Below are positions 8,884 through 22,071 of a stretch of 64,000 nt of DNA, piece after piece. Position 1 is the stretch's first letter. Each line of letters opens with the position of its first letter. The notes under the pieces were generated by a model, which did not search any database, was not told the origin of the DNA, and saw nothing but the letters and a program-made list of their open reading frames with translations. Source of the stretch: GCA-2697345 sp002697345 (GTDB taxonomy: Bacteria > Pseudomonadota > Alphaproteobacteria > Rhodobacterales > Rhodobacteraceae); contig CALSNB010000001.1 of the NCBI GenBank assembly GCA_943787605.1, positions 1,674,001 to 1,738,000 on the forward strand. Direction: 5' to 3'. The position numbers were made by a program, and so were the translations under genes.

Positions 8884-9738
8884 ATGCCTGTCCCATCACA
8901 CAATCTACGGTTTCCAGAGGAGCAGACTACAGCTGTTATTTTTGCCAGTCCTCATAGTGGAAGGTATTATCATGGTGACTTTCTTAATAGATCTGTTCTC
9001 GACAAACATACCCTTAGGTCCTCAGAGGATGCATTTGTAGATGATTTGGTTTGTCAGGGCATAAAATTTGGTGCACCTTTTTTGAAGGCTGTGATGCCAA
9101 GAGCATATATCGATTTAAATAGAGGTTCAGATGAACTGGATCCAGCTTTAATTTCCGGTATTGTCAGTCGGTCAAAAAACAATCGGATATCTTATGGTTT
9201 AGGGGTTATACCTAGGGTCGTTGGTAACGGTAAAGAAATTTATAAAGGGAAAATTTCTCAGGCTGAAGCAGAAATAAGAATTTTAAATTACTGGAGACCT
9301 TATCACTTAGTTTTGAAAAAATTAATGACAGAAACACATAAAAAATTTGGTACAGCAATTTTAATAGATTGCCACTCCATGCCCACACTACCGAACTATA
9401 GTGGGCCTAAACAGCTTCAGAAAATGCCTGATATTATACTTGGGGATCGGTTTGGAGGCTCTGCTGATAGAGATATAGTAGATAAGATAGAGTCTATATT
9501 TGTTAGAGAAGGTTTTAGTGTTGGTAGAAACGTCCCTTTCTCTGGTGCTTTTATAACTAAGGAATATGGTCTTCCATCCTCTAATAGACATGCGTTACAA
9601 ATTGAAATTAGGAGAAGTCTTTATATGAAAGAAGAAACCTTATGTCTAAATGACAACTTCAATTACTTTAAAGATATTTTTGGTTATATTTTAGGTCAAA
9701 TAGCAAAAATTGGTGAGATTTCAAAACCTGTTGGATGA
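8884..9738 (+). CDS. N-formylglutamate amidohydrolase family protein
   Basis: This 284-residue protein of the N-formylglutamate amidohydrolase family (HutG type, PF05013) hydrolyses N-formyl-L-glutamate to formate and glutamate in one branch of histidine degradation. Family motifs visible are FASPHSGRYY, RAYIDLNR, LIDCHSMP (likely zinc ligands) and the C-terminal HALQIEIRRSLYM. No other hut genes are nearby, so the substrate could be another N-acyl amino acid. The ATG is preceded by GGAG (8873-8876). It appears monocistronic and converges on pyrF. Confidence 0.85.
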   Translation: MPVPSHNLRFPEEQTTAVIFASPHSGRYYHGDFLNRSVLDKHTLRSSEDAFVDDLVCQGIKFGAPFLKAVMPRAYIDLNRGSDELDPALISGIVSRSKNNRISYGLGVIPRVVGNGKEIYKGKISQAEAEIRILNYWRPYHLVLKKLMTETHKKFGTAILIDCHSMPTLPNYSGPKQLQKMPDIILGDRFGGSADRDIVDKIESIFVREGFSVGRNVPFSGAFITKEYGLPSSNRHALQIEIRRSLYMKEETLCLNDNFNYFKDIFGYILGQIAKIGEISKPVG

Positions 9739-9767
9739 AGGTAATTATTTTTGCTTTTTAGTTTATA

Positions 9768-10460
9768 CTAACCCTTAATATTTTCTAGTATTTTATTGGC
9801 CATTTTGAGTGGGTTATCCGCCTGCCAAATAGATCGACCAACCACTATATGGTTCGCTCCCATGGATATTGCACTATGTGGAGATGCTACCCGCTTTTGA
9901 TCACCTATAGATTCATTTTTGAAACGAATTCCTGGAGTCACAATAAGGCGGTTTTTTGCTTGAGGAAGACACCGTATGGCGGTAATTTCTTGTGCGGATG
10001 CTATAACACCGTCTGCTCCAGCCTCAAATGCATTAGCCGCTCTTTCTTGGACTATATCCTCAATACTCCCACTCTTTAAGCAACACTCATCTAAGTCCTT
10101 TCTATCCAAGGACGTCAGTACTGTAACAGCAAGAATTTTTAATCCACTTCCGGACGCTCCGTTTACAGCAGCTTTCACAACATGAGGGTCTCCATGTACT
10201 GTTAAAAAATCTAAGTCAAATTTAGAGAGCTGTTTTACTGCTGATTCCACGGTTGAGCCAATGTCAAAAAGTTTAAGATCCAGAAATATTTTTTTTCCGT
10301 GATCGTGTTTTAGTTCGTTAGCCAATGCTAAACCTCCCCCAGTAAGCATACCAAGGCCGATTTTGTAAAAAGATACAGTATCCCCAAGCTTTTTCGCTAA
10401 CGCCAACCCTTGAAGCGCGCTAGGGAAGTCTAAGGCTACGATTAGTTTGTCATTTTCCAT
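9768..10460 (-). CDS. pyrF: Orotidine 5'-phosphate decarboxylase
   Basis: This 230-residue TIM-barrel enzyme makes UMP from OMP, the last step of de novo pyrimidine synthesis. The catalytic signature is FLDLKLFDIGSTV (D-x-K-x-x-D), with the N-terminal LIVALDFPS and the phosphate-binding C-terminal HIVVGRSIWQADNP. Length matches bacterial PyrF. The ribosome binding site is weak. It stands alone, with 29 bases to the convergent amidohydrolase gene. Confidence 0.96.
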   Translation of the reverse strand: MENDKLIVALDFPSALQGLALAKKLGDTVSFYKIGLGMLTGGGLALANELKHDHGKKIFLDLKLFDIGSTVESAVKQLSKFDLDFLTVHGDPHVVKAAVNGASGSGLKILAVTVLTSLDRKDLDECCLKSGSIEDIVQERAANAFEAGADGVIASAQEITAIRCLPQAKNRLIVTPGIRFKNESIGDQKRVASPHSAISMGANHIVVGRSIWQADNPLKMANKILENIKG

Positions 10461-10551
10461 AAGACAACTAATATCATAAATTTCCAGTAGATTTAAAGGG
10501 ATAATTAAAGCATTATTTATTTAATAAATATTATTTTATATAAGGTTAAGG

Positions 10552-10572
10552 TGTTCTGAGAAGTGCAGAACA
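10552..10572. promoter_or_regulatory. Dyad upstream of msrP
   Basis: A 7-bp inverted repeat TGTTCTG / CAGAACA with a 7-base spacer lies in the divergent region between pyrF and msrP, about 140 bases before msrP. It could be an operator or a leader hairpin. I know of no matching regulator, and chance occurrence is possible in this AT-rich gap. Confidence 0.25.
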
Positions 10573-10708
10573 AAAGTATTTTTGTTTATTGAAGAATAAG
10601 GGTAGCATGTTCACACAAAAGGCACTTTATTAAAAAGACTTTTCCGTTAGTAATAAAACCAAGAAGAGTGTTAAGTTAAATTTTATTAGATTTTTGTGAG
10701 GAACTATT

Positions 10709-11623
10709 TTGGCATATCGATATAAATCAGATCTTAGCTTCAAAGACGTGTCATCAGAGGCGATATTCTTTAATAGGAGACAACTGTGCCTTGGAGCTGG
10801 TGCTATGCTTTCCGGTAATATTTGGGGTCAAGCAAACGGAGCTGTGTTCTCTACTCTGGATGAAAAGCCAAACAGCTTTGAGCAAATAACTAACTACAAT
10901 AATTATTATGAGTTTGGAACAGGAAAAGGAGACCCAGCTAAATATGCGGGGGTGTTGAAAACTAAGCCATGGTCCATTAAAATTGATGGTCTTGTTGATA
11001 ACCCTATGACGATTTCAATGCCAGATCTTTTGAAAGAAATGACTATAGAAGAACGTATTTATCGTTTTCGCTGTGTAGAGGGATGGTCTATGGTCGTCCC
11101 GTGGAATGGTTTTGAGTTGGCTGATTTACTGAAGGTTGTTGGAGTTAAAGGCGAAGCAAAATATGTTTCTTTTGAAACTTTGTTAAGACCCGATGAAATG
11201 TGGGGTCAGAAAAGAAATTATTTAGAATGGCCATACCGGGAAGGTCTAAGGCTTGACGAGGCCTTAAATCCCCTAACAATTTTGGCAACAGGCTTATACG
11301 GTAAAAGCCTTCTTAATCAAAATGGAGCACCAGTTAGGTTGGTCGTACCTTGGAAATATGGTTTCAAATCAATAAAATCTATAGTGAGAATTACCTTAAT
11401 GAAGGAAGAACCTCAAACTAGTTGGAGTACAGCAAACCCCAGAGAGTATGGATTTTATAGCAATGTGAACCCGAATGTAGATCATCCGCGGTGGTCGCAA
11501 GCCACGGAACGAAGAATAAGCACAAGTTTTGTTGCAAAAAGGCGGCCAACCCTTCTTTTTAATGGCTATGAGAAGGAAGTTTCGGACTTGTATCGAGGTA
11601 TGGATCTAACAAAGTTGTATTAA
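10709..11623 (+). CDS. msrP: Protein-methionine-sulfoxide reductase catalytic subunit MsrP (YedY)
   Basis: This 304-residue periplasmic molybdoenzyme of the sulfite oxidase fold repairs oxidised methionines in envelope proteins. A twin-arginine signal is present (FNRRQLCLGAGAML, residues 21-34) and the molybdenum-ligand cysteine is C122 in RFRCVEGWSMVVPW. The start is TTG at 10709, chosen for the GAGG at 10698-10701 and because it keeps the full signal peptide. The haem partner msrQ follows 38 bases later. It needs molybdenum cofactor; moaD and moaE are at 59 kb. Confidence 0.94.
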   Translation: MAYRYKSDLSFKDVSSEAIFFNRRQLCLGAGAMLSGNIWGQANGAVFSTLDEKPNSFEQITNYNNYYEFGTGKGDPAKYAGVLKTKPWSIKIDGLVDNPMTISMPDLLKEMTIEERIYRFRCVEGWSMVVPWNGFELADLLKVVGVKGEAKYVSFETLLRPDEMWGQKRNYLEWPYREGLRLDEALNPLTILATGLYGKSLLNQNGAPVRLVVPWKYGFKSIKSIVRITLMKEEPQTSWSTANPREYGFYSNVNPNVDHPRWSQATERRISTSFVAKRRPTLLFNGYEKEVSDLYRGMDLTKLY

Positions 11624-11661
11624 ATTTTTAACAAAAAAACTAGGTTTAGATGTAGTTTGAT

Positions 11662-12297
11662 ATGCTTAATAAGATAAAGGTAAATGTTTCTCCAAGGGTT
11701 GTATATGCTATTGGGTTTTTACCTTTAGCATATTTACTTCTTATTGCCCTCTTTGGCTCCTTAGGAGTTGACCCAGTAAAAAAGCTTGAGCATGAGTTGG
11801 GAGGTTTAGCTATTAAGTTTCTTATAGCCACTTTACTTATATCCCCTATTAGAGCTCTTTTTAGTATAAACCTCACAAAGTATAGGAGAGCTTTGGGTTT
11901 ACTGACTTTTTTATATGCGCTTTGCCATTTTGTTGTGTGGATTTTGTTTGATGTCCAGCTTTTGTGGGGAGAGCTAATAAAAGATGTGATAAAGAGACCC
12001 TTTATATCTTTTGGTTTTCTATCACTTGTGGGGCTTTTACCCTTAGCCATAACTTCCAATTTTATATCTATAAAAAAATTAGGTCTAGTTAACTGGAAAC
12101 GTTTACATGTTCTAATTTACCCAGCAGGTTTTTTTGCTGGTGCTCATTATGTGATGGTAAAAAAAGTTTGGGAGGGTGAAGCACTAATTTATTTAATAGT
12201 GATTCTTGGATTATTTGCTGTTAGATTCGTAATCTGGAGAAAAAGAGTGTCATCTCAAGTTAAAAAGACTAATAAAGTTTCAAAAATTAATCTTTAA
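11662..12297 (+). CDS. msrQ: Haem-binding membrane subunit MsrQ (YedZ)
   Basis: This 211-residue inner-membrane b-type cytochrome of the ferric-reductase-like family passes electrons from the quinone pool or flavins to MsrP. About six hydrophobic segments are visible. Conserved features include KLEHELGGLAIKFLIATLLISP, YRRALGLLTFLYALCHF (haem-ligand histidine region) and a second histidine cluster at WKRLHVLIYPAGFFAGAHY. It is co-transcribed with msrP, the standard arrangement. Confidence 0.94.
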   Translation: MLNKIKVNVSPRVVYAIGFLPLAYLLLIALFGSLGVDPVKKLEHELGGLAIKFLIATLLISPIRALFSINLTKYRRALGLLTFLYALCHFVVWILFDVQLLWGELIKDVIKRPFISFGFLSLVGLLPLAITSNFISIKKLGLVNWKRLHVLIYPAGFFAGAHYVMVKKVWEGEALIYLIVILGLFAVRFVIWRKRVSSQVKKTNKVSKINL

Positions 12298-12906
12298 AGT
12301 TTATTAAATAACTTTAATTGGGTTTATTGTCCTAAAAATATAGATTCTTTATAAACTCGAAATAATAATAATTTTTTATTTTATGTAATAAAAGCACTAA
12401 TATAAGGGAAATATGATGTTTTTGTTGAAATTTTGAAATAAAAAAAAAAAAAATTACTATTTGTGAAAAAAAAGCCTTGCAGGCGGGCCCACTCGGATCT
12501 AAACAGCCTCTCACCGGACGAAGAAAAGTTTCTTCCAAGGTCTATAGAGGCACTAATTAAGTGTTTATGTAGTTTACGACCAAAGAGGCTTACGAAAGCA
12601 TACGCGCAAACAAGATATGTAGCGCATATGTTTTTTTTGTCTCTGTGCTATTTGAAATTGTTATATTAGATGAAGAGATATGTGGGCGGTTTGGTCCAAA
12701 TCGATGGATCAACCTCGACATATCCACTTACTAGAACTTAGGTTCGATAATGTAAGGTCAGCTTCACTGTTTGAACGGCTTTTTGTTATCTTTGATAACT
12801 TCAAGCACAACAAACAGAATTAAGAAGTCTTGTTGAATTCAGTAAGTTCAGCAAGATAGATATGTGCAGAGGTTCGACGTCAAGGACAAGCTGGAAACAG
12901 CTTTTC
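12298..12906. other. AT-rich gap upstream of the rRNA operon (promoter and leader region)
   Basis: About 600 bases with no gene I can support. It contains an A-run near 12440-12452, a 16-base near-palindrome GAAGAAA-AG-TTTCTTC (12520-12535), a GTTATC-TTT-GATAAC hairpin (12785-12799), and just before the 16S gene a stem AAGCTG-GAAA-CAGCTT with a GNRA tetraloop (12888-12903). The rRNA promoter must lie here, but I cannot point to a convincing -35/-10 pair; a weak candidate begins at CTCGACA near 12711. Short ORFs in this gap have no recognisable features. Confidence 0.5.
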
Positions 12907-14379
<1,473 letters not shown>

Positions 14380-14389
14380 GATCTTAGTT

Positions 14390-14519
14390 AGATAAGTTCT
14401 CTTATCTCGTAGATCACTTAGCAGTGCTTTAAGCACATAAGATAAATTTCTTCGGAAATTTAGTAACGGTACCAGGCCGTCCTCGTATCTCTTCATCGTC
14501 ATCACGGGCTACCGCCCGT
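14390..14519 (+). other. 16S-tRNA spacer with two RNA hairpins
   Basis: The spacer between 16S and tRNA-Ile holds AGATAAG-TTCT-CTTATCT (14390-14407) and a GC-rich ACGGGC-TACC-GCCCGT (14504-14519) directly before the tRNA. They are probable processing structures of the rRNA precursor. Confidence 0.5.
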
Positions 14520-14521
14520 TT

Positions 14522-14598
<77 letters not shown>

Positions 14599-14607
14599 AA
14601 AATAAAG

Positions 14608-14683
14608 GGGGCGTTAGCTCAGATGGGAGAGCACCTGCTTTGCAAGCAGGGGGTCATCGGTTCGATCCCGATACGCTCCACCA
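14608..14683 (+). tRNA. tRNA-Ala (anticodon TGC)
   Basis: A 76-base cloverleaf: GGGGCGT acceptor, anticodon loop TTTGCAA, T-loop TTCGATC, encoded CCA. It lies nine bases after tRNA-Ile, the usual order. The following spacer to 23S (14684-14949) has no gene but contains hairpins CGTCC-ATTT-GGACG (14729-14742) and GCGTAACC-GAGTGT-GGTTATGC (14786-14807). Confidence 0.97.
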
Positions 14684-14949
14684 TTTATACGTTAAATGGA
14701 TCACCAAGTACACATTTGTGTTTTTGGTCGTCCATTTGGACGAATTGAAATCGTATAGAGAGAAAAAACATCAGTTTTGTTTATTGCGTAACCGAGTGTG
14801 GTTATGCGGGCTTTTATTAGCAAAAATAAACAGAATTAATCCAAGTCAAGTAAACTAACCAAAATTATAAGTTCTTACACTTGAACCAGCGTAAGAGCTT
14901 GGGAAAATTTACTCTTTTGTTCTAGATAAAGCCTAGCTTTTTCTGGATC

Positions 14950-17785
<2,836 letters not shown>

Positions 17786-17865
17786 CTAGTAGAAGCTCGA
17801 CTTCTAGTAGTATTAAAAAGAGCTGCATAATGCAGTTTGGTTTGGATTTTGATGTTTCTTTTTTA

Positions 17866-17981
17866 GTTTGGTGGTCATAGCACGAGCAAAACACCCGATC
17901 CCATCCCGAACTCGGCAGTTAAGTGCCGTTGCGCCGATGGTACTGCGTCTTAAGACGTGGGAGAGTAGGTCACCGCCAAAC
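17866..17981 (+). rRNA. rrf: 5S ribosomal RNA
   Basis: About 116 bases closed by GTTTGG / CCAAAC, with the conserved CCGATCCCATCCCGAACTCG segment and GGGAGAGTAGG. It follows 23S after an 80-base spacer that contains no gene. Confidence 0.97.
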
Positions 17982-18049
17982 TTAGTAAGGAACATCATGA
18001 TTTTCTCTCTTTATGATCTCTAATGCTAGTCTTTTTAGACAATACCTGT

Positions 18050-18126
<77 letters not shown>

Positions 18127-18135
18127 AGTAAAGCG

Positions 18136-18164
18136 ACGCTAACTCAGTGGGTTAGCGTTTTTTT
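18136..18164 (+). terminator. Intrinsic terminator of the rRNA operon
   Basis: An 8-bp stem ACGCTAAC / GTTAGCGT (18136-18143 with 18151-18158), a 7-base loop and a run of seven T form a clear Rho-independent terminator ten bases after tRNA-fMet. Confidence 0.92.
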
Positions 18165-18167
18165 CAT

Positions 18168-18515
18168 TTTATGACACATTTTTACCTTTAAATAATTGTT
18201 GCGTTCATTGACGTTTTATTTCGAGCTAAAGGTACGTTTCTTTTGTTATTCTAAGTTTAATTTCTACTGACTTCGTAACCATAACTGAGAAAAATACTAA
18301 CAATTTGGTTAAAATCTATTGAAAACTAGTTAAATAAATAAATTGGGCTGAACCACGCTTGATGATCGTCTTCAGTTGTTACACAAATCTAGATTTAATA
18401 ACTTAGAATTGTTCTAAAGTACTTGACCTGCTCGCTGAGCTTTTCTAGTATTTCTTGAAAGTTAATAACATCCTACCCACGATTAGTAGATTTAAAAAAA
18501 GGAACGGAGAATCTA
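18168..18515. other. Intergenic region upstream of katG
   Basis: About 350 AT-rich bases without a supportable ORF. A sigma-70-like promoter (TTGACC, 17-base spacer, TAGTAT, 18423-18451) is the only element I can name. I saw no clear OxyR or Fur-type palindrome. Confidence 0.5.
18423..18451 (+). promoter_or_regulatory. Predicted sigma-70 promoter of katG
   Basis: TTGACC (18423-18428) and TAGTAT (18446-18451) are separated by 17 bases, about 65 bases upstream of the katG ATG. It matches the consensus in 5 of 6 and 4 of 6 positions; not tested. Confidence 0.5.
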
Positions 18516-20714
18516 ATGAACATCGAAACTAAGTGCCCAGTAATGGGTGGAGTAAGAAGAGTAGAAAATGCAGATATCATGTCAAATAAAGATTGGTGGC
18601 CTAACCAACTGAACATTAAAATGTTACACCAAAACTCTGATCTCTCTAATCCTATGGGAAAGGATTTTGACTACGCGAGTGAATTTAAAAGCCTCGATTT
18701 AGATTCTGTAAAAAGTGATTTATACGCATTAATGACTGACTCTCAGGAGTGGTGGCCGGCTGATTATGGTCACTATGGCCCCTTTTTTATTCGGATGGCT
18801 TGGCATAGCGCTGGTACTTATCGTATAGGAGACGGTAGGGGTGGTGCAGGCGCGGGAACCCTTCGTTTTGCGCCACTTAATAGTTGGCCAGACAATGTAA
18901 ACCTTGATAAGGCGCGTCAACTACTTTGGCCAATCAAACAAAAGTATGGTCAAAAAATTTCCTGGGCTGATCTTTTTATTCTAACTGGAAATTGTGCTTT
19001 AGAATCGATGGGATTAGAAACCGTTGGTTTCGCAGGAGGACGTGAAGACGTTTGGGAACCAGAAGAGGATATTTACTGGGGCCCAGAAGGGGAGTGGCTT
19101 GCAGATGAGCGTTATACTGGAGACCGTGATCTTGATAAACCTCTTGGTGCGGTGCAAATGGGCTTAATCTATGTTAATCCAGAAGGACCAAACGGTAATC
19201 CAGACCCACTTGCATCAGCTCGTGATATTCGCGAAACTTTTGCCAGAATGGCAATGAATGATGAAGAAACAGTTGCGTTGGTTGCTGGTGGCCACACTTT
19301 TGGGAAGGCTCATGGAGCTGCTGACCCTGATAAATATGTTGGACCTGAACCCGAGGGTGCTACCTTAGAATTGCAAGGTCTAGGTTGGAAAAATAGTTTT
19401 GAAAGCGGTAAAGGTGCCCATGCAATTGGAAGTGGTTTAGAGGGAGCTTGGACTACTAATCCAATTAAATGGGATAATAATTATTTTGATAACCTGTTCG
19501 GTTACGAGTGGGAGAAAACTAAGAGTCCGGCTGGCGCAACTCAGTGGAAGCCAAAAGAATCCTCAGCTTCAGGTACTGTGCCAGATGCCCACGATCCCTC
19601 TAGAAGCCATGCTCCAGTTATGTTTACATCTGATTTGGCATTGAGAGAAGATCCAATATATGCACCAATTTCAAAAAGATTCCATGAAAACCCAGATGAA
19701 CTTGCGAGAGTGTTTGCGACGGCGTGGTTTAAGTTAACTCATCGTGACATGGGACCTTACTCTAGAGGTCTTGGATCATTAGTGCCCGCAGAGCCATTCT
19801 TATGGCAAGATCCCGTTCCAGAGGTTACTCATGAACTTATTACAGCTACCGATATAACATTACTAAAGTCTAAGATAATAAGTTCAGAATTGTCCGTAAG
19901 CCAATTAGTTCAAACGGCATGGGCGTCTGCATCTACATTTCGTGGTACTGATAAACGTGGAGGGGCTAACGGTGCTCGCATCCAACTGGAACCGCAAAAG
20001 AATTGGGAAGTAAATAACCCAAAAGAACTCTCTAGCGTGCTATCAATTCTTAAAACTATTCAGAGTGAATTCAATAGTAGTCAATCTGGAAATAAGTCTG
20101 TTTCTTTAGCAGATATTATTGTTCTCGCTGGCTGCGCCGGAGTTGAAAAAGCTATAAAAAATGCAGGTCAAGACTTTGAAGTTCCTTTTGTGCCGGGAAG
20201 GACAGATGCATCTCAAGAACAGACAGACGTAGAATCTTTTGCGGTTCTTGAACCCATGGCAGATGGATTTAGAAACTTTTCTGGCAAAAATCATGGGAGG
20301 CCGGTAGCAGAATCGTTAATTGATAGAGCGCATATGTTAACTTTGACAGCTCCCGAATTGACCGTCCTTATTGGTGGAATGCGAGTGCTTAATACAAATT
20401 CTGACGGGACAAAACATGGAGTATTAACATCAAAATCTGAAACATTGTGTAATGATTTTTTTGTAAACCTTATTGATTTGTCAACTGAGTGGAAAGTTTC
20501 CTCTCTTTCAGAAGGTGTATACGAAGGAACTGACCGAGCAACAGGTGATGTGAAGTGGACAGGTACAGCTGTTGATCTGGTTTTTGGTTCGAATTCTCAA
20601 TTGAGAGCCATTGCAGAGGTTTATGCCAGTGATGACGCTAAGCAATTATTTGTACGTGATTTTGTTTCTGCTTGGGACAAAGTAATGAACCTTGATCGTT
20701 TTGAGATTTCATAG
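18516..20714 (+). CDS. katG: Catalase-peroxidase KatG
   Basis: This 732-residue bifunctional haem enzyme removes hydrogen peroxide in the cytoplasm. The distal active site R93-W96-H97 lies in FIRMAWHSAGTYR, the proximal haem ligand is H260 in ALVAGGHTFGKAHGA, and the Met-Tyr-Trp cofactor residues can be assigned as W96, Y219 (MGLIYVNPEGPNG) and M245 (FARMAMNDEE). Both the active N-terminal and the inactive C-terminal peroxidase-like domains are present. The ATG follows GGAACGGA. It is monocistronic, with a shared terminator against the convergent hydrolase gene. Confidence 0.98.
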   Translation: MNIETKCPVMGGVRRVENADIMSNKDWWPNQLNIKMLHQNSDLSNPMGKDFDYASEFKSLDLDSVKSDLYALMTDSQEWWPADYGHYGPFFIRMAWHSAGTYRIGDGRGGAGAGTLRFAPLNSWPDNVNLDKARQLLWPIKQKYGQKISWADLFILTGNCALESMGLETVGFAGGREDVWEPEEDIYWGPEGEWLADERYTGDRDLDKPLGAVQMGLIYVNPEGPNGNPDPLASARDIRETFARMAMNDEETVALVAGGHTFGKAHGAADPDKYVGPEPEGATLELQGLGWKNSFESGKGAHAIGSGLEGAWTTNPIKWDNNYFDNLFGYEWEKTKSPAGATQWKPKESSASGTVPDAHDPSRSHAPVMFTSDLALREDPIYAPISKRFHENPDELARVFATAWFKLTHRDMGPYSRGLGSLVPAEPFLWQDPVPEVTHELITATDITLLKSKIISSELSVSQLVQTAWASASTFRGTDKRGGANGARIQLEPQKNWEVNNPKELSSVLSILKTIQSEFNSSQSGNKSVSLADIIVLAGCAGVEKAIKNAGQDFEVPFVPGRTDASQEQTDVESFAVLEPMADGFRNFSGKNHGRPVAESLIDRAHMLTLTAPELTVLIGGMRVLNTNSDGTKHGVLTSKSETLCNDFFVNLIDLSTEWKVSSLSEGVYEGTDRATGDVKWTGTAVDLVFGSNSQLRAIAEVYASDDAKQLFVRDFVSAWDKVMNLDRFEIS

Positions 20715-20727
20715 CTTCTAAGAAATG

Positions 20728-20758
20728 TTCAGGCCCAAGATTCATTTCTGGGCTTGAA
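20728..20758. terminator. Bidirectional terminator hairpin between katG and the serine hydrolase
   Basis: TTCAGGCCCA (20728-20737) pairs with TGGGCTTGAA (20749-20758) with one G-T wobble. It lies in the convergent 27-base gap and runs into the stop codon of the minus-strand gene. T-tracts are poor on both sides, so efficiency is uncertain. Confidence 0.55.
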
Positions 20759-21854
20759 CTATAGTACTAAGAAGCTGAGCGACTTTTTTCTCATTTATCC
20801 AGCGAGCTACTACGATTAGGTCGTCATCGGGGTCGATCCAAATAATGTTCGTTCCTGCACCAATAGCACCATAAGATGCCTCTGAACATCCTGGCCATTG
20901 ACTCTGACTAGTATTTATCCACCAAAGTAATCCGTAATTAGGATTGAGCTTGGATGGTGTGCGTAGGTTAACGCACCATTTTTCAGGTAAAATACGCTTG
21001 TCACTCCAAACACCACGGTTATGCACTAATAATGCCACACGTGCGTGATCCATAGTACTAATTTGAATCCCACCGCCCCAATGTGTTCCACCAGGAACAG
21101 ATTGCACAGTTCTACCGTCAATCTCCACAAATGAGTTGTGATACCCTTCCCATATCCAATGCTCGGATGCTCCAATAGGATCCATCACACGTTCTTTAAG
21201 AACCTCTGGTAGTGGACGCCGGAATGTATATAAAAGTGATAGTGCCAGTAAATTTACGCGGACATCGTTATATTCGTAAAAGCTACCAGGGGATTGAAGT
21301 TTGCGGTACAAACCCTTGCGAGAGTTATCGGCGTTAGGCCCAAGTTGTCGATTTCGATCTATTAGATCTGGCTTTCCCCAAAGCGTTCCCTCCCACTCAC
21401 TAGTTTGCTCCAGTAAGTGACGCCATGTGATATTTCTATTTTGCATGGAATCAAATTCACCAGACTTAACTGTATTACCAACTAGGGCATCAATATCAGA
21501 AATTAAACCATCTTCGATAGCTATACCTGTTAAGAGGGCAAGATAACTTTTAGCAATGCTAAAAGTCATGTCCATACGGTCAACTTCGCCCCAATGGAAT
21601 ACCACCCTACCTCCCTTAAGAATACAGCCATTATTATGACCGCGGGGTGTGTAGGGGCCGAGGGCTTGGTTGTGTGGAGGTTCTTCAATATCCGTTAACC
21701 CAGGTACACTTCCTGCAGCAGTAAGATCGTATGGCCACTGAGACTCGTATGTATCAGCCAGCTCAATATCACGCTTTAAGGATAAAACATCGATTTTACT
21801 ATTTGATGTAGAAAAGCTCTTCCAATTAGAGCCAGCTTTGGGGAAGTATGACAT
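20742..21854 (-). CDS. Serine hydrolase, beta-lactamase/esterase (class C-like) family
   Basis: This protein of about 370 residues belongs to the beta-lactamase-related (PF00144) family. The nucleophile motif SxxK is SIAK in MTFSIAKSYLALL; the second motif is in FYEYNDVRVN; a third, HTG-like position is probably GAGTNIIWIDP. I placed the start at 21854 (MSYFPKAGSNWK), where GGAG lies five bases upstream, rather than the longer frame to 21908. No signal peptide is visible, so it is probably cytoplasmic and more likely an esterase or peptidase than a beta-lactamase. The substrate is unknown. Confidence 0.85.
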   Translation of the reverse strand: MSYFPKAGSNWKSFSTSNSKIDVLSLKRDIELADTYESQWPYDLTAAGSVPGLTDIEEPPHNQALGPYTPRGHNNGCILKGGRVVFHWGEVDRMDMTFSIAKSYLALLTGIAIEDGLISDIDALVGNTVKSGEFDSMQNRNITWRHLLEQTSEWEGTLWGKPDLIDRNRQLGPNADNSRKGLYRKLQSPGSFYEYNDVRVNLLALSLLYTFRRPLPEVLKERVMDPIGASEHWIWEGYHNSFVEIDGRTVQSVPGGTHWGGGIQISTMDHARVALLVHNRGVWSDKRILPEKWCVNLRTPSKLNPNYGLLWWINTSQSQWPGCSEASYGAIGAGTNIIWIDPDDDLIVVARWINEKKVAQLLSTIVQAQK

Positions 21855-22071
21855 AATTTCTCCAATCTTCAGTGATACTTTCATTAGTCTGTTACATTTG
21901 AATTGCAAATTAACTTTTGAAAGCGAAACAGGTAGAGTACACTCTGTAGATTGGTTAAAGTCTATACTAATTTTCTGGTTCTTGTGTCTTTATTATTGAT
22001 ATAATAAGTTTAAAATTAATAAATAGGACTTCGTACCTCTTCATGTTAAATTTCTTTATAGAGGATAGTTG

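Noticed and set aside
11646..12059. 137-codon ORF antisense to msrQ
   Set aside because: It is a shadow of the hydrophobic msrQ frame; no ribosome site or protein-like pattern, and msrQ is certain.
12463..12669. 68-codon ORF in the gap upstream of the rRNA operon
   Set aside because: GTG start inside an A-run, no ribosome site, no recognisable features, composition unlike the real genes.
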